Shown here piece after piece: positions 1 to 9,183 of a stretch of 64,000 nucleotides of DNA. Each line of letters opens with the position of its first letter. The stretch's first letter is position 1. Source of the stretch: Rhodoferax koreense. GTDB taxonomy: Bacteria; Pseudomonadota; Gammaproteobacteria; Burkholderiales; Burkholderiaceae_C. The notes under the pieces are model-generated. The model was given only the letters and a program-made list of their open reading frames with translations. It searched no databases and had not been told where the DNA came from. Where the stretch lies: contig NZ_CP019236.1 in assembly GCF_001955695.1 (NCBI RefSeq), forward strand, positions 4,836,001 to 4,900,000. The letters are read 5' to 3'. The position numbers and the translations under genes were made by a program.

Positions 1-2
1 CG

Positions 3-686
3 CAGATCGACCGACTGGACCGTTCGCGCAACGTGACACTGCGCGTGGAACTCAATGGCCGTGCGCTCGGCGAAGTGCAGAAGGAAGCCATGGCCTTGCC
101 GGCGTTCAAGTCGCTGCCCGCCGGCGTGCGCATCGTGGAGCAGGGCGAGCTGCAGCGCATGTCGGAGCTGTTCACGAGTTTCGGCACGGCGATGGCGATC
201 GGGGTGTTCTGCATCTATGCGGTGCTGGTGCTGCTGTTCCACGACTTCCTGCAACCCGCCACCATCCTGTGCGCGCTGCCGCTCGCCTTCGGTGGCGCGT
301 TCGGTGCGCTCTGGCTCACCAACCAAGCGTTCTCGATGCCGGTGGTCATCGGCGTGCTGATGCTCATGGGCATCGTGACCAAGAACTCGATCCTGCTGGT
401 CGAATACGCCATCGTCGCGCGGCGCGACCGCGAAATCACACGGCTCGACGCGGTGATCGATGCCTGCCACAAGCGGGCGCGTCCTATCGTCATGACGACC
501 ATCGCCATGGCCGCCGGGATGATGCCCAACGCACTGGGCCTGGGTGCGGAGCCGAGCTTCCGGCAGCCCATGGCGATCGTGGTGATCGGCGGCCTGCTCA
601 CCTCGACCGTGCTGAGCCTGCTGGTCGTGCCGGTGGTGTTCACCTACGTGGACGATCTGCTGCAGAAGTTGCGCCGCCTGCTGTAG
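3..686 (+). CDS. RND efflux pump inner-membrane protein, C-terminal part (5' truncated by window)
   Basis: The reading frame is open from the window edge, so only the last 227 residues are visible and the true start lies outside. The protein belongs to the HAE1/AcrB-type RND family, inner-membrane proton antiporters that export drugs or other toxic compounds with a periplasmic adaptor and an outer-membrane channel. Visible are the end of the periplasmic porter domain followed by the last five or so membrane helices, with the family pattern GIVTKNSILLVEYA, then RARPIVMTT and a GAEPSFRQPMA loop before the final helix. It ends with a short basic tail. Substrate cannot be read from this part. It is followed after 43 bases by the convergent GntR gene, so it is the last gene of its operon. 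Confidence 0.93.
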   Translation, partial: QIDRLDRSRNVTLRVELNGRALGEVQKEAMALPAFKSLPAGVRIVEQGELQRMSELFTSFGTAMAIGVFCIYAVLVLLFHDFLQPATILCALPLAFGGAFGALWLTNQAFSMPVVIGVLMLMGIVTKNSILLVEYAIVARRDREITRLDAVIDACHKRARPIVMTTIAMAAGMMPNALGLGAEPSFRQPMAIVVIGGLLTSTVLSLLVVPVVFTYVDDLLQKLRRLL

Positions 687-729
687 CCGGTGGATCCCGC
701 GCCACCTCGCACACGGACCTGTCCAGCCT

Positions 730-1449
730 CTAAAGGCCGCCGATGCTGCTTTTGCCAGCCTCGGCGGCATCCGCGATGCGCTGCTTGAGCACGCGGGTGT
801 AGTTGTCGCGCGTGCCGATCACATGCATGCGCATCGTGGCCTCGAACCGGGTGAAATCACCCGCCTCGAACAGTGCGAGCAGTTCGGAGTGCTGCTCGAA
901 GCCTGCCGTATTCAACACGTCCGTCGGAGCGGACAGGTAGATGCGCAAGGCCGCGATCTTGGCCGCCGCCGTGGCGTACGCGCCCTGCATGTAGGGGTTG
1001 CCGCAATGGGTAAAGAACGCTTCATGCAGCGCGGTATCGGCACGGCCATAACGCACGGCATCGCGCGCGGCACGCGCCTGCGCCATCTCGTCGATAGCGG
1101 CGCGCAGCGCCTTCACCGTGCCTTCACTGTCGTTGCGGTGCGAAAGCTCGGCCGCGCGCGGCTCCAGCACACACCTGAACTCGCACAACGCAGCGATGTC
1201 GTCCTCGCTGGGCTCGAAGACATAGCTGCCGCGCTGCGGGCGGATCACCACCAGACCTTGCAGCTGGAGCTGCCCCAGCGCCTCACGCACCGGCGTGCGA
1301 CTGACGCCGAACGACGTGGCCAGCGACTCTTCGGGAATCATGCTTCCCAGGGGGAACTGGCCGTCCGTGATCGCCTCGCGCAGACGTTGGGCAATGCGGA
1401 TGGCGAGCGACTTGGGCGTGTCGAGTCGGAAACTGGAACCAGAAAGCAC
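730..1449 (-). CDS. GntR-family transcriptional regulator, FCD (FadR) subfamily
   Basis: This 239-residue protein has an N-terminal winged helix-turn-helix (about residues 12-75, with the GntR pattern FGVSRTPVREAL and LVVIRPQRGSYV) and a C-terminal all-helical FCD ligand domain (about 85-215, with the metal-ligand type pattern DTALHEAFF and the later FEQHSELL histidine). FCD regulators usually repress sugar-acid, hydroxy-acid or amino-acid operons and release DNA on binding the substrate. The start is GTG with a GAGG about ten bases upstream; the in-frame ATG further in would cut into the DNA-binding domain. It diverges from the FAD oxidase/TRAP operon, and two palindromes lie between them, so it is probably the local regulator of that operon. 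Confidence 0.93.
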   Translation of the reverse strand: MLSGSSFRLDTPKSLAIRIAQRLREAITDGQFPLGSMIPEESLATSFGVSRTPVREALGQLQLQGLVVIRPQRGSYVFEPSEDDIAALCEFRCVLEPRAAELSHRNDSEGTVKALRAAIDEMAQARAARDAVRYGRADTALHEAFFTHCGNPYMQGAYATAAAKIAALRIYLSAPTDVLNTAGFEQHSELLALFEAGDFTRFEATMRMHVIGTRDNYTRVLKQRIADAAEAGKSSIGGL

Positions 1450-1564
1450 GGCAGGTCTACCTCATGTCTAGCCCGGGCAGCATGCCCGTGGGACTTCGGG
1501 CTGAAGTGTCTCAGAACGCATGGGCGGATGCGCAATCCGCCTTGGGAAACCCGATTGGGGAAAA

Positions 1565-1593
1565 TACTAGTGCCCTAGTACCTTGCATGCAAG
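1565..1593. promoter_or_regulatory. Two adjacent palindromes, candidate GntR/FCD operator
   Basis: Positions 1565-1580 read TACTAG-TGCC-CTAGTA (6-base perfect arms, 4-base spacer). Positions 1582-1593 are the 12-base perfect palindrome CTTGCATGCAAG. They sit in the 232-base divergent spacer between the GntR gene (start 1449) and the first operon gene (start 1682). FCD-type GntR regulators bind short palindromes of the general form T-G-N-N-N-C-A, which the second site fits. The assignment to this regulator is inference from position and shape. Confidence 0.5.
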
Positions 1594-1681
1594 ACAATTC
1601 CCTCGAATCCCCGACGATCCCTCCCTCGCTGGCCGTTTTTCGCCACTTCCCCTTCTGCTCCTCTGCCCGTTCTGTTGCGCC

Positions 1682-3160
1682 ATGACTCCATCTCCCTTTG
1701 CACCCGATACGGCGCCCGCTGGCGTCGGTACGCTGGCCGATGCACCGTCCACCAACGCCGCGCCTGCCTTTCTGGTCGCTTTGCGTGAAGCACTCGGCGC
1801 CGCCGCCGTGTTGATCGGGCCTGACGTGCCCGAACGCAACCGCAACGACTGGAGCATGCAGCAGCCCGCCCGCCCCATCGCGGTCGTCCGCCCCGTCGAT
1901 ACGGCCGGCGTGTCCATGGCCATGAAGGCCTGCCGCGCCGCCGGTGTCCCGGTGGTCCCGCAGGGCGGTCTCACCGGTTTGTGCGGCGGCTCGCGCCCCG
2001 AGGACGGCTGGGTGGCCTTGTCGATGGAGCGCATGGTGGGGATCGAGGAGATCGATCCGGCCAGTTCGACCATGACGGTCTGGGCCGGCACGCCACTGGA
2101 GCTGGTGCAGCGCGCCGCCGCGGAGGCAGGCTTCTATTTCGCGCTGGACCTGGGCGCGCGCGGCTCCTGCGCCATCGGCGGCAACCTTTCGACCAATGCG
2201 GGCGGCAACCGGGTGATTCGCTACGGCATGGCGCGCGAACTGGTGCTCGGTATCGAAGTCGTACTGCCCGACGGCACTGTCATGACCAGCCTCAACAAGA
2301 TGCTGAAGAACAACGCCGGCTACGACCTGAAACACCTGTTCATCGGCAGCGAAGGCACGCTCGGCGTGATCACCCGCGTCGTCCTGCGCCTGCATGCGCA
2401 GCCGCAGTGCACGATGTCGGCACTCTGCGCGCTGCCCGATTACGAGGCCGTGGTCAGGCTGCTCGGCGAAGCGCGGCGCGGCCTCGGTCCGCTGCTCTCG
2501 GCCTTCGAGGTGATGTGGCCCGACTATTGGGATGTGGTGACCAAGCGCGTCGGCGTGCGCAGCCCGCTGCAGCAGCAAACCGGCGGCAATGGGAAAGAGG
2601 TCTATGTGCTGGTCGAAGCCCAGGGCACGGACGAGGCCATCGACGGCCCGCGCTTCGAGCGCTGGCTCGAAAAACTCATGGAAGATGGCGCGCTCACCGA
2701 CGCGGCGGTGGCGCAGTCGGTGGCCGATACGCAGGCCTTTTGGGCGCTGCGCGATGCGTGCGCGGAATTCGTTTCCGTGCTCGGCCAGAACATCTCCTAC
2801 GACATCGGGCTGCCGGTGAAATCCATGGCCGACTACGCGGCGCGATGCAAGGCTGCGCTGGCCGAGCGCATCCCCGGCTGCGACAGCGTCTACTACGGCC
2901 ACATCGGTGACGGCAACATGCACCTGGTCGCCTGGGTGCCCGGCATGGGCCCGGGCCTGCAACCCAAGGAGCAGATGGACGAAGTCATCTACGGCCTGGT
3001 GCGCGAGTTCGGCGGCACCGTGTCCGCCGAGCACGGCATCGGCACCGCCAAGAAGAAATGGCTCGGCCACGCACGCAGCGAGGAGGAGATTGCGCTGATG
3101 CGCCTGCTCAAGGGGGCGCTCGATCCGCTCGGCCTGCTCAACCCCGGCAAGGTGGTGTGA
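1682..3160 (+). CDS. FAD-binding D-2-hydroxyacid oxidoreductase (GlcD/D-lactate dehydrogenase family)
   Basis: This 492-residue flavoprotein probably oxidises a D-2-hydroxyacid to the 2-oxoacid. The N-terminal FAD_binding_4 domain (about 45-230) shows the PP-loop region GGLTGLCGG and the segment GARGSCAIGGNLSTNAGG. The C-terminal FAD-oxidase domain shows YYGHIGDGNMH and SAEHGIGTAKK, the histidine-containing signatures of the D-lactate/D-2-hydroxyglutarate dehydrogenase branch. The ATG at 1682 is preferred; the frame is open up to a TTG at 1583, but that would place the start inside the operator palindrome. No good Shine-Dalgarno is seen, so the start is moderately certain. It is the first gene of the TRAP operon, which suggests that its substrate is imported by that transporter. 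Confidence 0.88.
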   Translation: MTPSPFAPDTAPAGVGTLADAPSTNAAPAFLVALREALGAAAVLIGPDVPERNRNDWSMQQPARPIAVVRPVDTAGVSMAMKACRAAGVPVVPQGGLTGLCGGSRPEDGWVALSMERMVGIEEIDPASSTMTVWAGTPLELVQRAAAEAGFYFALDLGARGSCAIGGNLSTNAGGNRVIRYGMARELVLGIEVVLPDGTVMTSLNKMLKNNAGYDLKHLFIGSEGTLGVITRVVLRLHAQPQCTMSALCALPDYEAVVRLLGEARRGLGPLLSAFEVMWPDYWDVVTKRVGVRSPLQQQTGGNGKEVYVLVEAQGTDEAIDGPRFERWLEKLMEDGALTDAAVAQSVADTQAFWALRDACAEFVSVLGQNISYDIGLPVKSMADYAARCKAALAERIPGCDSVYYGHIGDGNMHLVAWVPGMGPGLQPKEQMDEVIYGLVREFGGTVSAEHGIGTAKKKWLGHARSEEEIALMRLLKGALDPLGLLNPGKVV

Positions 3161-3162
3161 AC

Positions 3163-3765
3163 ATGCGAGCCGCTTCATCCCGTGCCACCCGCTCATGGGT
3201 GGACTACCTGTTCCTCGGCGTGGAGGCCGTGCTGGCCGTGCTGCTGCTCGGCATGGTGGTCATGGTGTTCGGCAACGTGGTGCTGCGTTATGCCTTCAAC
3301 TCCGGCATCGGTGTCTCAGAAGAGCTGTCGCGCATCTTCTTCGTCTGGCTGACCTTCATCGGTGCGGTGCTGGCCACGCACGAAGGGGCGCACCTGGGCA
3401 TGGACAACGTGGTGAGCAAGCTCTCGCGCAAGGGCAAGATCGTCTGCGGGGTGCTGAGCCAGGCGTTGATCCTGCTCTGCTGCGGCATGTTGTTCTGGGG
3501 CACGCTGCGCCAGCACGAGATCAACGCCACCACGCTGGCGCCGGTCACCGGCATGCCGATGAGCTGGGTGTTCGGCATGGGCTACGTGACCAGCATCGGC
3601 GTGGGCGTGCACGCGCTGCACCGTCTGTGGCGTCTGCTCAGTGGCCGCATGACCGACGCGGAGCTCGTCGAGGTGAAGGAAAGCGAAGAAGTACTGCCCG
3701 ACGCGCCCCATGGCGGGCCCAACACGCCACCCGCGCCCATGGTCACCGCCGGAGCCGCCAAATGA
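3163..3765 (+). CDS. TRAP transporter small permease (DctQ type)
   Basis: This 200-residue protein is the four-helix small membrane subunit of a TRAP (tripartite ATP-independent periplasmic) transporter. Helices are visible near residues 12-40, 52-70, 92-112 and 132-155, with the DctQ-type RYAFNSGIGVSEELSRIFFVWLTFIGA segment between helices one and two. The start ATG at 3163 lies two bases after the stop of the preceding oxidase. A proline-rich, charged tail follows helix four and is longer than usual. The stop overlaps the start of the next gene as ATGA, which implies translational coupling with the large subunit. Confidence 0.9.
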   Translation: MRAASSRATRSWVDYLFLGVEAVLAVLLLGMVVMVFGNVVLRYAFNSGIGVSEELSRIFFVWLTFIGAVLATHEGAHLGMDNVVSKLSRKGKIVCGVLSQALILLCCGMLFWGTLRQHEINATTLAPVTGMPMSWVFGMGYVTSIGVGVHALHRLWRLLSGRMTDAELVEVKESEEVLPDAPHGGPNTPPAPMVTAGAAK

Positions 3766-5039
3766 CGGTCGCCGTCTTCACTTTCTCGCTGCTGGGCGCC
3801 ATGGCGCTGGGCATGCCGATCGCCTTCGCCCTGCTGGTGTGCGGCGCGGCGCTGATGGTGTTCCAGGGCCAGGTCGACACCACCATCCTGTCGCAGAAGC
3901 TGCTCGAGGGCGCGGACAGCTTTCCGCTGTTGGCCATTCCGTTCTTCATGCTCGCCGGCGAGCTGATGAACGCCGGGGGCATCTCCAAGCGCATCGTCAA
4001 CTTCGCGTTGGCCTGGGTGGGTCACCTGCGTGGCGGGCTGGGCCTGGTGGCCATCTTCGCCTCGGTGCTGATGGCGGCCATTTCCGGCAGCGCCGCTGCC
4101 GACGCGGCGGCCATCGGCGCCATGCTGATTCCGATGATGCGCCGCGCAGGCTACAACGTGCCGCGCTCGGCGGGGCTGATCGCCGCCGGCGGTGTCATCG
4201 CCCCCGTGATCCCGCCCTCCATCGGGCTCATCGTCTTCGGCGTGATCGCCAACGTCTCCATCGGCAAACTGTTCCTGGCCGGCATCTTCCCCGGCCTGTT
4301 GATGGGCCTGTCGCTGCTGCTCACCTGGCAGTGGGTGGCCCGGCGAGACAATGTGTCCGTGCTGCCGCGCCAGACCATGGCGGCACGCACGCGGGCCGGC
4401 ATCGACGGCATCTGGGCCCTCCTGATGCCGCTGGGGATCATCGGCGGCATGAAGTTCGGCATCTTCACGCCCACCGAGGCGGGTGTGGCCGCCTGCGTCT
4501 ACGCCTTCGCCGTCGGCGTCTTCATCTACCGCGAACTGCCGCTGCGCCAATGTTATGGCCTGCTGGTGTCCGCGGCGAAGAGCACGGCGGTGGTGGTGTT
4601 CCTGATCGCCGCCGCGCTGGTGTCGGCATGGCTCATCACCACCTCGGAAGTGCCGCAGCAGGTGGCGGCGATGCTCAAGCCGTTCATGTTCAACCGCATC
4701 GTGCTGATGTTCGTGATCATGCTGCTGGTGGTGATCGTCGGCACCGCGCTCGACTTCGCGCCGACGCTGATGATCCTCACGCCGGTGCTGATGCCGGTGG
4801 TGCGCGAGGCCGGCATCGATCCGGTGTACTTCGGCGTGATGTTCATCATGAACAACGCCATCGGCCTCATCACCCCGCCGGTGGGCATCGTGCTCAACGT
4901 GATGTGCGGTGTCTCGAAAATTTCGATGGGCGAGCTCATGAAGGGCCTGTGGCCTTTCCTCTGGGCTGAACTGTTCGTGCTGCTCCTGCTCGTGCTGTTC
5001 CCGGCGTTGGTGACGGTGCCGCTGAAGTGGCTTAGCTGA
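3762..5039 (+). CDS. TRAP transporter large permease (DctM type)
   Basis: This 425-residue, twelve-helix protein is the ion-coupled translocation subunit of the TRAP transporter and has the normal family length. Typical DctM signatures are PFFMLAGELMNAGGISKRIVNFA near residue 50, ISGSAAADAAAIGAMLIP near 100 and VIAPVIPPSIGLIVFG near 145. The second half repeats the fold with PTEAGVAACVYA and DFAPTLMILTPVLMPV. The start is the ATG of the ATGA overlap with dctQ. Sodium-driven import of an organic acid is the usual role of the family; the substrate is not determined by this subunit. Confidence 0.93.
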   Translation: MTVAVFTFSLLGAMALGMPIAFALLVCGAALMVFQGQVDTTILSQKLLEGADSFPLLAIPFFMLAGELMNAGGISKRIVNFALAWVGHLRGGLGLVAIFASVLMAAISGSAAADAAAIGAMLIPMMRRAGYNVPRSAGLIAAGGVIAPVIPPSIGLIVFGVIANVSIGKLFLAGIFPGLLMGLSLLLTWQWVARRDNVSVLPRQTMAARTRAGIDGIWALLMPLGIIGGMKFGIFTPTEAGVAACVYAFAVGVFIYRELPLRQCYGLLVSAAKSTAVVVFLIAAALVSAWLITTSEVPQQVAAMLKPFMFNRIVLMFVIMLLVVIVGTALDFAPTLMILTPVLMPVVREAGIDPVYFGVMFIMNNAIGLITPPVGIVLNVMCGVSKISMGELMKGLWPFLWAELFVLLLLVLFPALVTVPLKWLS

Positions 5040-5095
5040 CCACACGCCATCCATCGTTTCGCCCATTCCAACAAAACCACTACGGAGACTTTTCC

Positions 5096-6130
5096 ATGTC
5101 CAAGCCAACCGGGCCCGCCAAAGCCACTTCCCTCACCCGCGCCGTCGCCCTAGCCGCCACGCTCGGCCTTGCCGCAGCCGCCGCCCAGGCGCAGTTCCAG
5201 GACCGCAACTTCCGCGTGTCCAACGGCGTCAGCAAGGAACACCCGATGGGCAACGGCCTGGCCAAGATGGGCGCGTGCACGCTGGAGAAAACGGGCGGCA
5301 AGATGAAGATCCAGCCGTTCTGGGACGGTGCGCTGGGCAGCGACCTCACCTCCACGCAGAGCGTGCGCTCGGGTTCGCTGGACATGGTGCTCACTTCCAC
5401 CGCCCCGGTCGTCTCGATCGTGCCGGTGCTCGGCGTGTTCGACCTGCCCTTCCTGTTCAACAACGCCGCCGAGGCCGACCAGCTGCTCGACGGCAAGGTG
5501 GGCGACTGGTTCTCGGCCAAGATGCCCGCCGTGGGCGCCATCAACCTTGCCTGGTGGGAAAACGGCTTTCGCCACACGACCAATTCCAAGCGGCCGATCA
5601 CCAAGGTGGAAGACTTCGACGGCGTGAAGATGCGCGTGATGCAGAACACCATCTTCCTGGACACGTTCAAGACGCTCGGCAGCAACGCGGTGCCCATGGC
5701 ATTCACCGAGGTCTACTCCGCCCTGGAAACGCACACCGTGGACGGCCAGGAAAACCCGTTCACCAACATCGAGAACATGAAGTTCTATGAGGTGCAGAAG
5801 TACCTCACCCTGACCAAGCATGCCTACAGCCCGACGCTGGTGCTGTTCTCCAAGAAGGTCTGGGACACGCTGTCGCCACAGGAACAGACCGTGCTGAAGG
5901 AATGTGCGGCCGTGGGGCGCACCGAGCAGCGCCGTGCCAACCGTGCCCAGGAAGCCATGAGCGTCGACAACCTGCGCGCCAAAGGCATGATCGTCAACGA
6001 GATCAGCCCGGCCGAGATGCAGCGCGTGCGCGACCGCGCCAAGGTGATCTACGAGCGCCACGCCAAGGCCATTGGCGAAGAGGCCGTCACGATGGTCACC
6101 GGCGAACTCAAACGCATCCGCGGCAACTGA
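5096..6130 (+). CDS. TRAP transporter substrate-binding protein (DctP type)
   Basis: This 344-residue periplasmic receptor delivers the ligand to the QM membrane subunits just upstream. A signal peptide runs from residue 1 to about 35, with cleavage after AAAQAQ. The DctP fold follows, with the family segments DLPFLFNNAAEADQLLDG and GVKMRVMQNTIFLDTFKTLG. The arginine in KMRVMQ is the residue that in this family pairs with the ligand carboxylate. A ribosome binding site GGAGAC lies upstream. The receptor comes after the membrane genes, an order also found in other TRAP operons. The likely ligand is a carboxylic acid, given the oxidase and aldolase neighbours. Confidence 0.93.
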   Translation: MSKPTGPAKATSLTRAVALAATLGLAAAAAQAQFQDRNFRVSNGVSKEHPMGNGLAKMGACTLEKTGGKMKIQPFWDGALGSDLTSTQSVRSGSLDMVLTSTAPVVSIVPVLGVFDLPFLFNNAAEADQLLDGKVGDWFSAKMPAVGAINLAWWENGFRHTTNSKRPITKVEDFDGVKMRVMQNTIFLDTFKTLGSNAVPMAFTEVYSALETHTVDGQENPFTNIENMKFYEVQKYLTLTKHAYSPTLVLFSKKVWDTLSPQEQTVLKECAAVGRTEQRRANRAQEAMSVDNLRAKGMIVNEISPAEMQRVRDRAKVIYERHAKAIGEEAVTMVTGELKRIRGN

Positions 6131-6165
6131 CCCTTCATTTTCAACAACCTGCCTGGACCATCCGC

Positions 6166-7104
6166 TTGAACACGACCACCTCCGCCCCTCGCTCGACAAC
6201 GCCTTTCACGGGCATCTGGCCCGCGCTGCTGACACCGCTCGACGCCGACCTCAACATCGACACCGCCACCTTCGCCCGCCATGCCCGCCGCCTGCTCGAC
6301 GCCGGCGCCGTCGGCGTGACGCCTTTCGGCACCACCGGCGAGGGGCCATCCTTCACGGTGCAGGAGCGCATCGACGCCATCAACGGCCTCGTCGCCGGTG
6401 GCGTACCTGCCGAACGCATCCTGGTCTCCACCAGCTGCGCGGCGCTGCCCGACGTGGTGACGCTGACGAAGCATGCGCTGGAGATCGGCGCCCACGCCTG
6501 CCTGATGCTGCCGCCATTCTTCCTGAAAGGCGTGCCCGACCAGGGTGTGATCGATGCCTACCGCTGGGTCATCGACACGGTCGCCGACGAGCGCCTGCGC
6601 ATCTACCTGTACCACATCCCCCAGGTCTCGGGGGTGCCGCTGAGCCATCATGTGATCCGCACGCTCAAGGATCTGTATCCGCAGACGATCGTCGGCATCA
6701 AGGACAGCGGCTGCCAGCGCGAAGCTTCGCTGGCGCTTGCCGATGCGTTCATGAGCGAGGTGATGGTCTACGTGGGCAACGAAACCGATCTTCCCGTCAT
6801 GGGCCAGCGTGGCAGCACCGGTGCGGTGAGCGGCGTGGCCAACATCCTGCCACGCCTCGTGCAGCGCCTCGTGCGCGACCATGCCCTGCCGGGCGCGGCC
6901 GATGACTTGGCGCGCGTGCAGCTCTTCCTGAGGATTCTCGGCGGCTACGGCATGACGGCCGCCTTCAAGGGCATGTTGGCCGAGCTGTACGATGAGCCGG
7001 GCTGGGTGCGCGTGCGCCCGCCCCTGGTGCCGTTGGATGGCGCGGAACAGGAGCGCCTGCGCCGCGAACTGGCGGCCTTCGGTATCGACCCGCAACGCGA
7101 CTGA
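6166..7104 (+). CDS. Dihydrodipicolinate synthase (DapA)-family aldolase/lyase
   Basis: This 312-residue class I aldolase-type TIM barrel shows the pyruvate-binding motif FGTTGEG near residue 45, the catalytic tyrosine in IYLYHIPQVSG and the Schiff-base lysine in IVGIKDSG. The family includes 4-hydroxy-tetrahydrodipicolinate synthase but also 2-keto-3-deoxy sugar-acid aldolases, N-acetylneuraminate lyase and keto-deoxy-glucarate dehydratase. Placement between a TRAP receptor and an SDR in a GntR-controlled operon argues for a catabolic keto-acid role, not lysine synthesis. The start is a TTG at 6166; the frame has no later ATG that keeps the barrel complete. Its Shine-Dalgarno is weak. Confidence 0.85.
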   Translation: MNTTTSAPRSTTPFTGIWPALLTPLDADLNIDTATFARHARRLLDAGAVGVTPFGTTGEGPSFTVQERIDAINGLVAGGVPAERILVSTSCAALPDVVTLTKHALEIGAHACLMLPPFFLKGVPDQGVIDAYRWVIDTVADERLRIYLYHIPQVSGVPLSHHVIRTLKDLYPQTIVGIKDSGCQREASLALADAFMSEVMVYVGNETDLPVMGQRGSTGAVSGVANILPRLVQRLVRDHALPGAADDLARVQLFLRILGGYGMTAAFKGMLAELYDEPGWVRVRPPLVPLDGAEQERLRRELAAFGIDPQRD

Positions 7105-7115
7105 ACGGACGAACC

Positions 7116-7877
7116 ATGCAACTCGAAGGAAAAGTCGCCTGGGTCACGGGCGGCGGCAGCGGCATCGGCCTGGCCGGTGCGATGGAACTGGCCAAGGCCG
7201 GTTGCCGAGTGGTGATCTCGGGACGCGACGCCGACAAGCTCGCGGCCGCGGTGGCACAGGCCGAGGGCCGGGGCGCCCCGGTGGGCTCGATCACGGCCGA
7301 GCCGCTGGATGTCTCCGACGGCACCGCGGTCGACCGTGTCGCAGCATCCATCCAGGCGAGCCTGGGGCGTGTCGATATCCTGGTCAACAGCGCCGGACTG
7401 AACCACCGCAAGCGTTACTGGGGCGAAACCGATGGCGCCACCTTCGACAACGTGATGTCCATCAACCTCAACGGCGCGGCGTACTGCACACTCGCCGTAC
7501 TGCGGGGCATGCAGGCACGGCGCGAAGGCACGGTGATCAATGTCGCGTCGTTCGCCGGCTGGCACTTCGAATACCTCACCGGTCCCGCCTATACCGCCAG
7601 CAAGGCCGCCTTGATGGCGCTTACGCATTCGTTCAACATCGAGGAAGGCCTGCACGGGCTGCGGGCCACCGCCCTGTGCCCCGGCGAGGTGGCCACGCCC
7701 ATCCTGAAGAAACGGCCCATCGAACCATCTGAGGAAGACAAGGCCAGAATGCTCCAGGAAGCGGACCTCGGCCGGACGATCCGCTTCATCGCGGAGATGC
7801 CGCCGCATGTCTGCATCAATGAAATGGTGATCTCCCCGGTGTGGAACCGCACCTACATCGGAGACCGGAAGCTGTGA
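7116..7877 (+). CDS. SDR-family NAD(P)-dependent oxidoreductase
   Basis: This 253-residue classical short-chain dehydrogenase has the cofactor motif TGGGSGIG near residue 10, the structural NSAG motif near 90, the catalytic serine in VASFAG and the Y-x3-K pair in YTASK. It starts 11 bases after the aldolase stop with a GGACGAA ribosome binding site. As the last gene of the TRAP operon it probably acts on the imported substrate or on an aldolase product. The exact alcohol substrate cannot be told from sequence. It converges on the HD-GYP gene with a 64-base spacer in which no terminator hairpin stands out. Confidence 0.9.
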   Translation: MQLEGKVAWVTGGGSGIGLAGAMELAKAGCRVVISGRDADKLAAAVAQAEGRGAPVGSITAEPLDVSDGTAVDRVAASIQASLGRVDILVNSAGLNHRKRYWGETDGATFDNVMSINLNGAAYCTLAVLRGMQARREGTVINVASFAGWHFEYLTGPAYTASKAALMALTHSFNIEEGLHGLRATALCPGEVATPILKKRPIEPSEEDKARMLQEADLGRTIRFIAEMPPHVCINEMVISPVWNRTYIGDRKL

Positions 7878-7941
7878 ACTGACCCGGGCTTCACGGCGCT
7901 GCCGGTCGCCGCGCACCGATCAGGAGCAACCGGTTCGGGTG

Positions 7942-9183
7942 CTAGAGGGCACTGCTCGCCGAGCCCATCCACAAGTCGTTCAGGTCGGGAAACTGCCATT
8001 TCGCCGGATCTTCCCTGTGCAGGATCTTGTCGCTGCAGCCTGCGCTGGAAAGGTCGATCAACTCAGGGGCGATGCGCTGGTTCGACTTGGTCGAATAAAA
8101 CACCCGCACGCGGGGCAGCATGAGCGACTTCTTGCTCTGCTCGACCACGATGGCCAGCAAGCCGGAGGCGAGCATGACCAGAGAGCCGGTTGGATAGATG
8201 CCGACACTCTTCACGAAGGCATGGAACACCGGCAGATCGAAGTGGCCCTTCGACCACTCGGCCATCTTGCGCAGTGACTCCGCCGGATCCCATCCGCTCT
8301 TGTAGGGCCGATTGGAAGTGATGGCGTCGTACACGTCGCACACCGCCCCCATCTTGGCGAACAGGCTGATCTCGCCGGTATGAAGGCCCTCGGGGTAGCC
8401 CGATCCATCGGTCTTCTCATGGTGGTGCAGGCACACATCCAGCACCACCGGGTCCATGCCGGCGACGCCCTGGAGCATCTCGTAGCCAAGTGCGGGGTGG
8501 TTCTTGACGATCACATACTCGGCCTCGGTCAGCTTGCCGGGCTTGTTCAATACGCTCATCGGCATCTTCACCTTGCCCAGATCATGCAGAAGGCCTGCCA
8601 TGCCCGCCGAATGGACCTGCGCTTCGCTCAGGCCCAGTTGGCGCGCCAGCACCACCATCAGCGCACAGACCGCGACGGAGTGCATGTAGGTGTAGTCGTC
8701 GGCCGTCTTGAGACGCGCCAGGCTGATCATCGCGGACGCATTGCGCGTCACCGAATCCGAGATCTCGGCGACCAGCTTCTGAACCTGGGCCGTGTCGATG
8801 GCATGGCCCATGCGGGCCTCCTGGAACATGGCGGTCACCGCCTGCTTCGATTGCGCGCAGATCTTCGCCGCCTTGCCGATTTCGCGCGCCAGGGCCACCG
8901 GTTCATTCTTGCGTTTGTCCAGATCGGCAAGCTGGCCGAGTTCGCTGTCGACCTGGAACTGCACCTCCGCGCGGGTCACGGCAGGCTCACCGCGCGGCAC
9001 ATCGGTGCCCTTGGACACGTCGATCCACACGTCCCGCACGCTCGTCGCCAGAATGCGCTCCAGGTCCTTGGCGTTGCGCAGAACGAAGCCCGAACGCCAG
9101 AACGGGTGCTCCATCCAGGTTCCGCAGAATTCTTCGATGTACATGCCCAGCCGAAGTTGCTGGGTGCTGATTCGTTTAAGCAT
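7942..9183 (-). CDS. HD-GYP cyclic-di-GMP phosphodiesterase with N-terminal DUF3391-type domain
   Basis: This 413-residue cytoplasmic protein begins with a DUF3391-like region (MLKRISTQQLRLGMYI) that often precedes HD-GYP domains. The phosphodiesterase core shows the HD dyad and lysine in LLHDLGKVKMP, then HHHEKTDGSGYP, the extended GYP motif. HD-GYP enzymes hydrolyse cyclic-di-GMP to GMP. The ATG at 9183 overlaps the stop of the upstream EAL gene by eight bases, implying coupled translation. The frame stays open another 30 codons upstream, but that stretch is the coding end of the EAL gene in another frame and looks unlike protein. It probably forms a degradation module with the next gene. 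Confidence 0.9.
   Translation of the reverse strand: MLKRISTQQLRLGMYIEEFCGTWMEHPFWRSGFVLRNAKDLERILATSVRDVWIDVSKGTDVPRGEPAVTRAEVQFQVDSELGQLADLDKRKNEPVALAREIGKAAKICAQSKQAVTAMFQEARMGHAIDTAQVQKLVAEISDSVTRNASAMISLARLKTADDYTYMHSVAVCALMVVLARQLGLSEAQVHSAGMAGLLHDLGKVKMPMSVLNKPGKLTEAEYVIVKNHPALGYEMLQGVAGMDPVVLDVCLHHHEKTDGSGYPEGLHTGEISLFAKMGAVCDVYDAITSNRPYKSGWDPAESLRKMAEWSKGHFDLPVFHAFVKSVGIYPTGSLVMLASGLLAIVVEQSKKSLMLPRVRVFYSTKSNQRIAPELIDLSSAGCSDKILHREDPAKWQFPDLNDLWMGSASSAL

Noticed and set aside
1511..3196. 561-codon minus-strand open frame
   Set aside because: Antisense to the FAD oxidase, which has full motifs on the plus strand, and covers the operator region.
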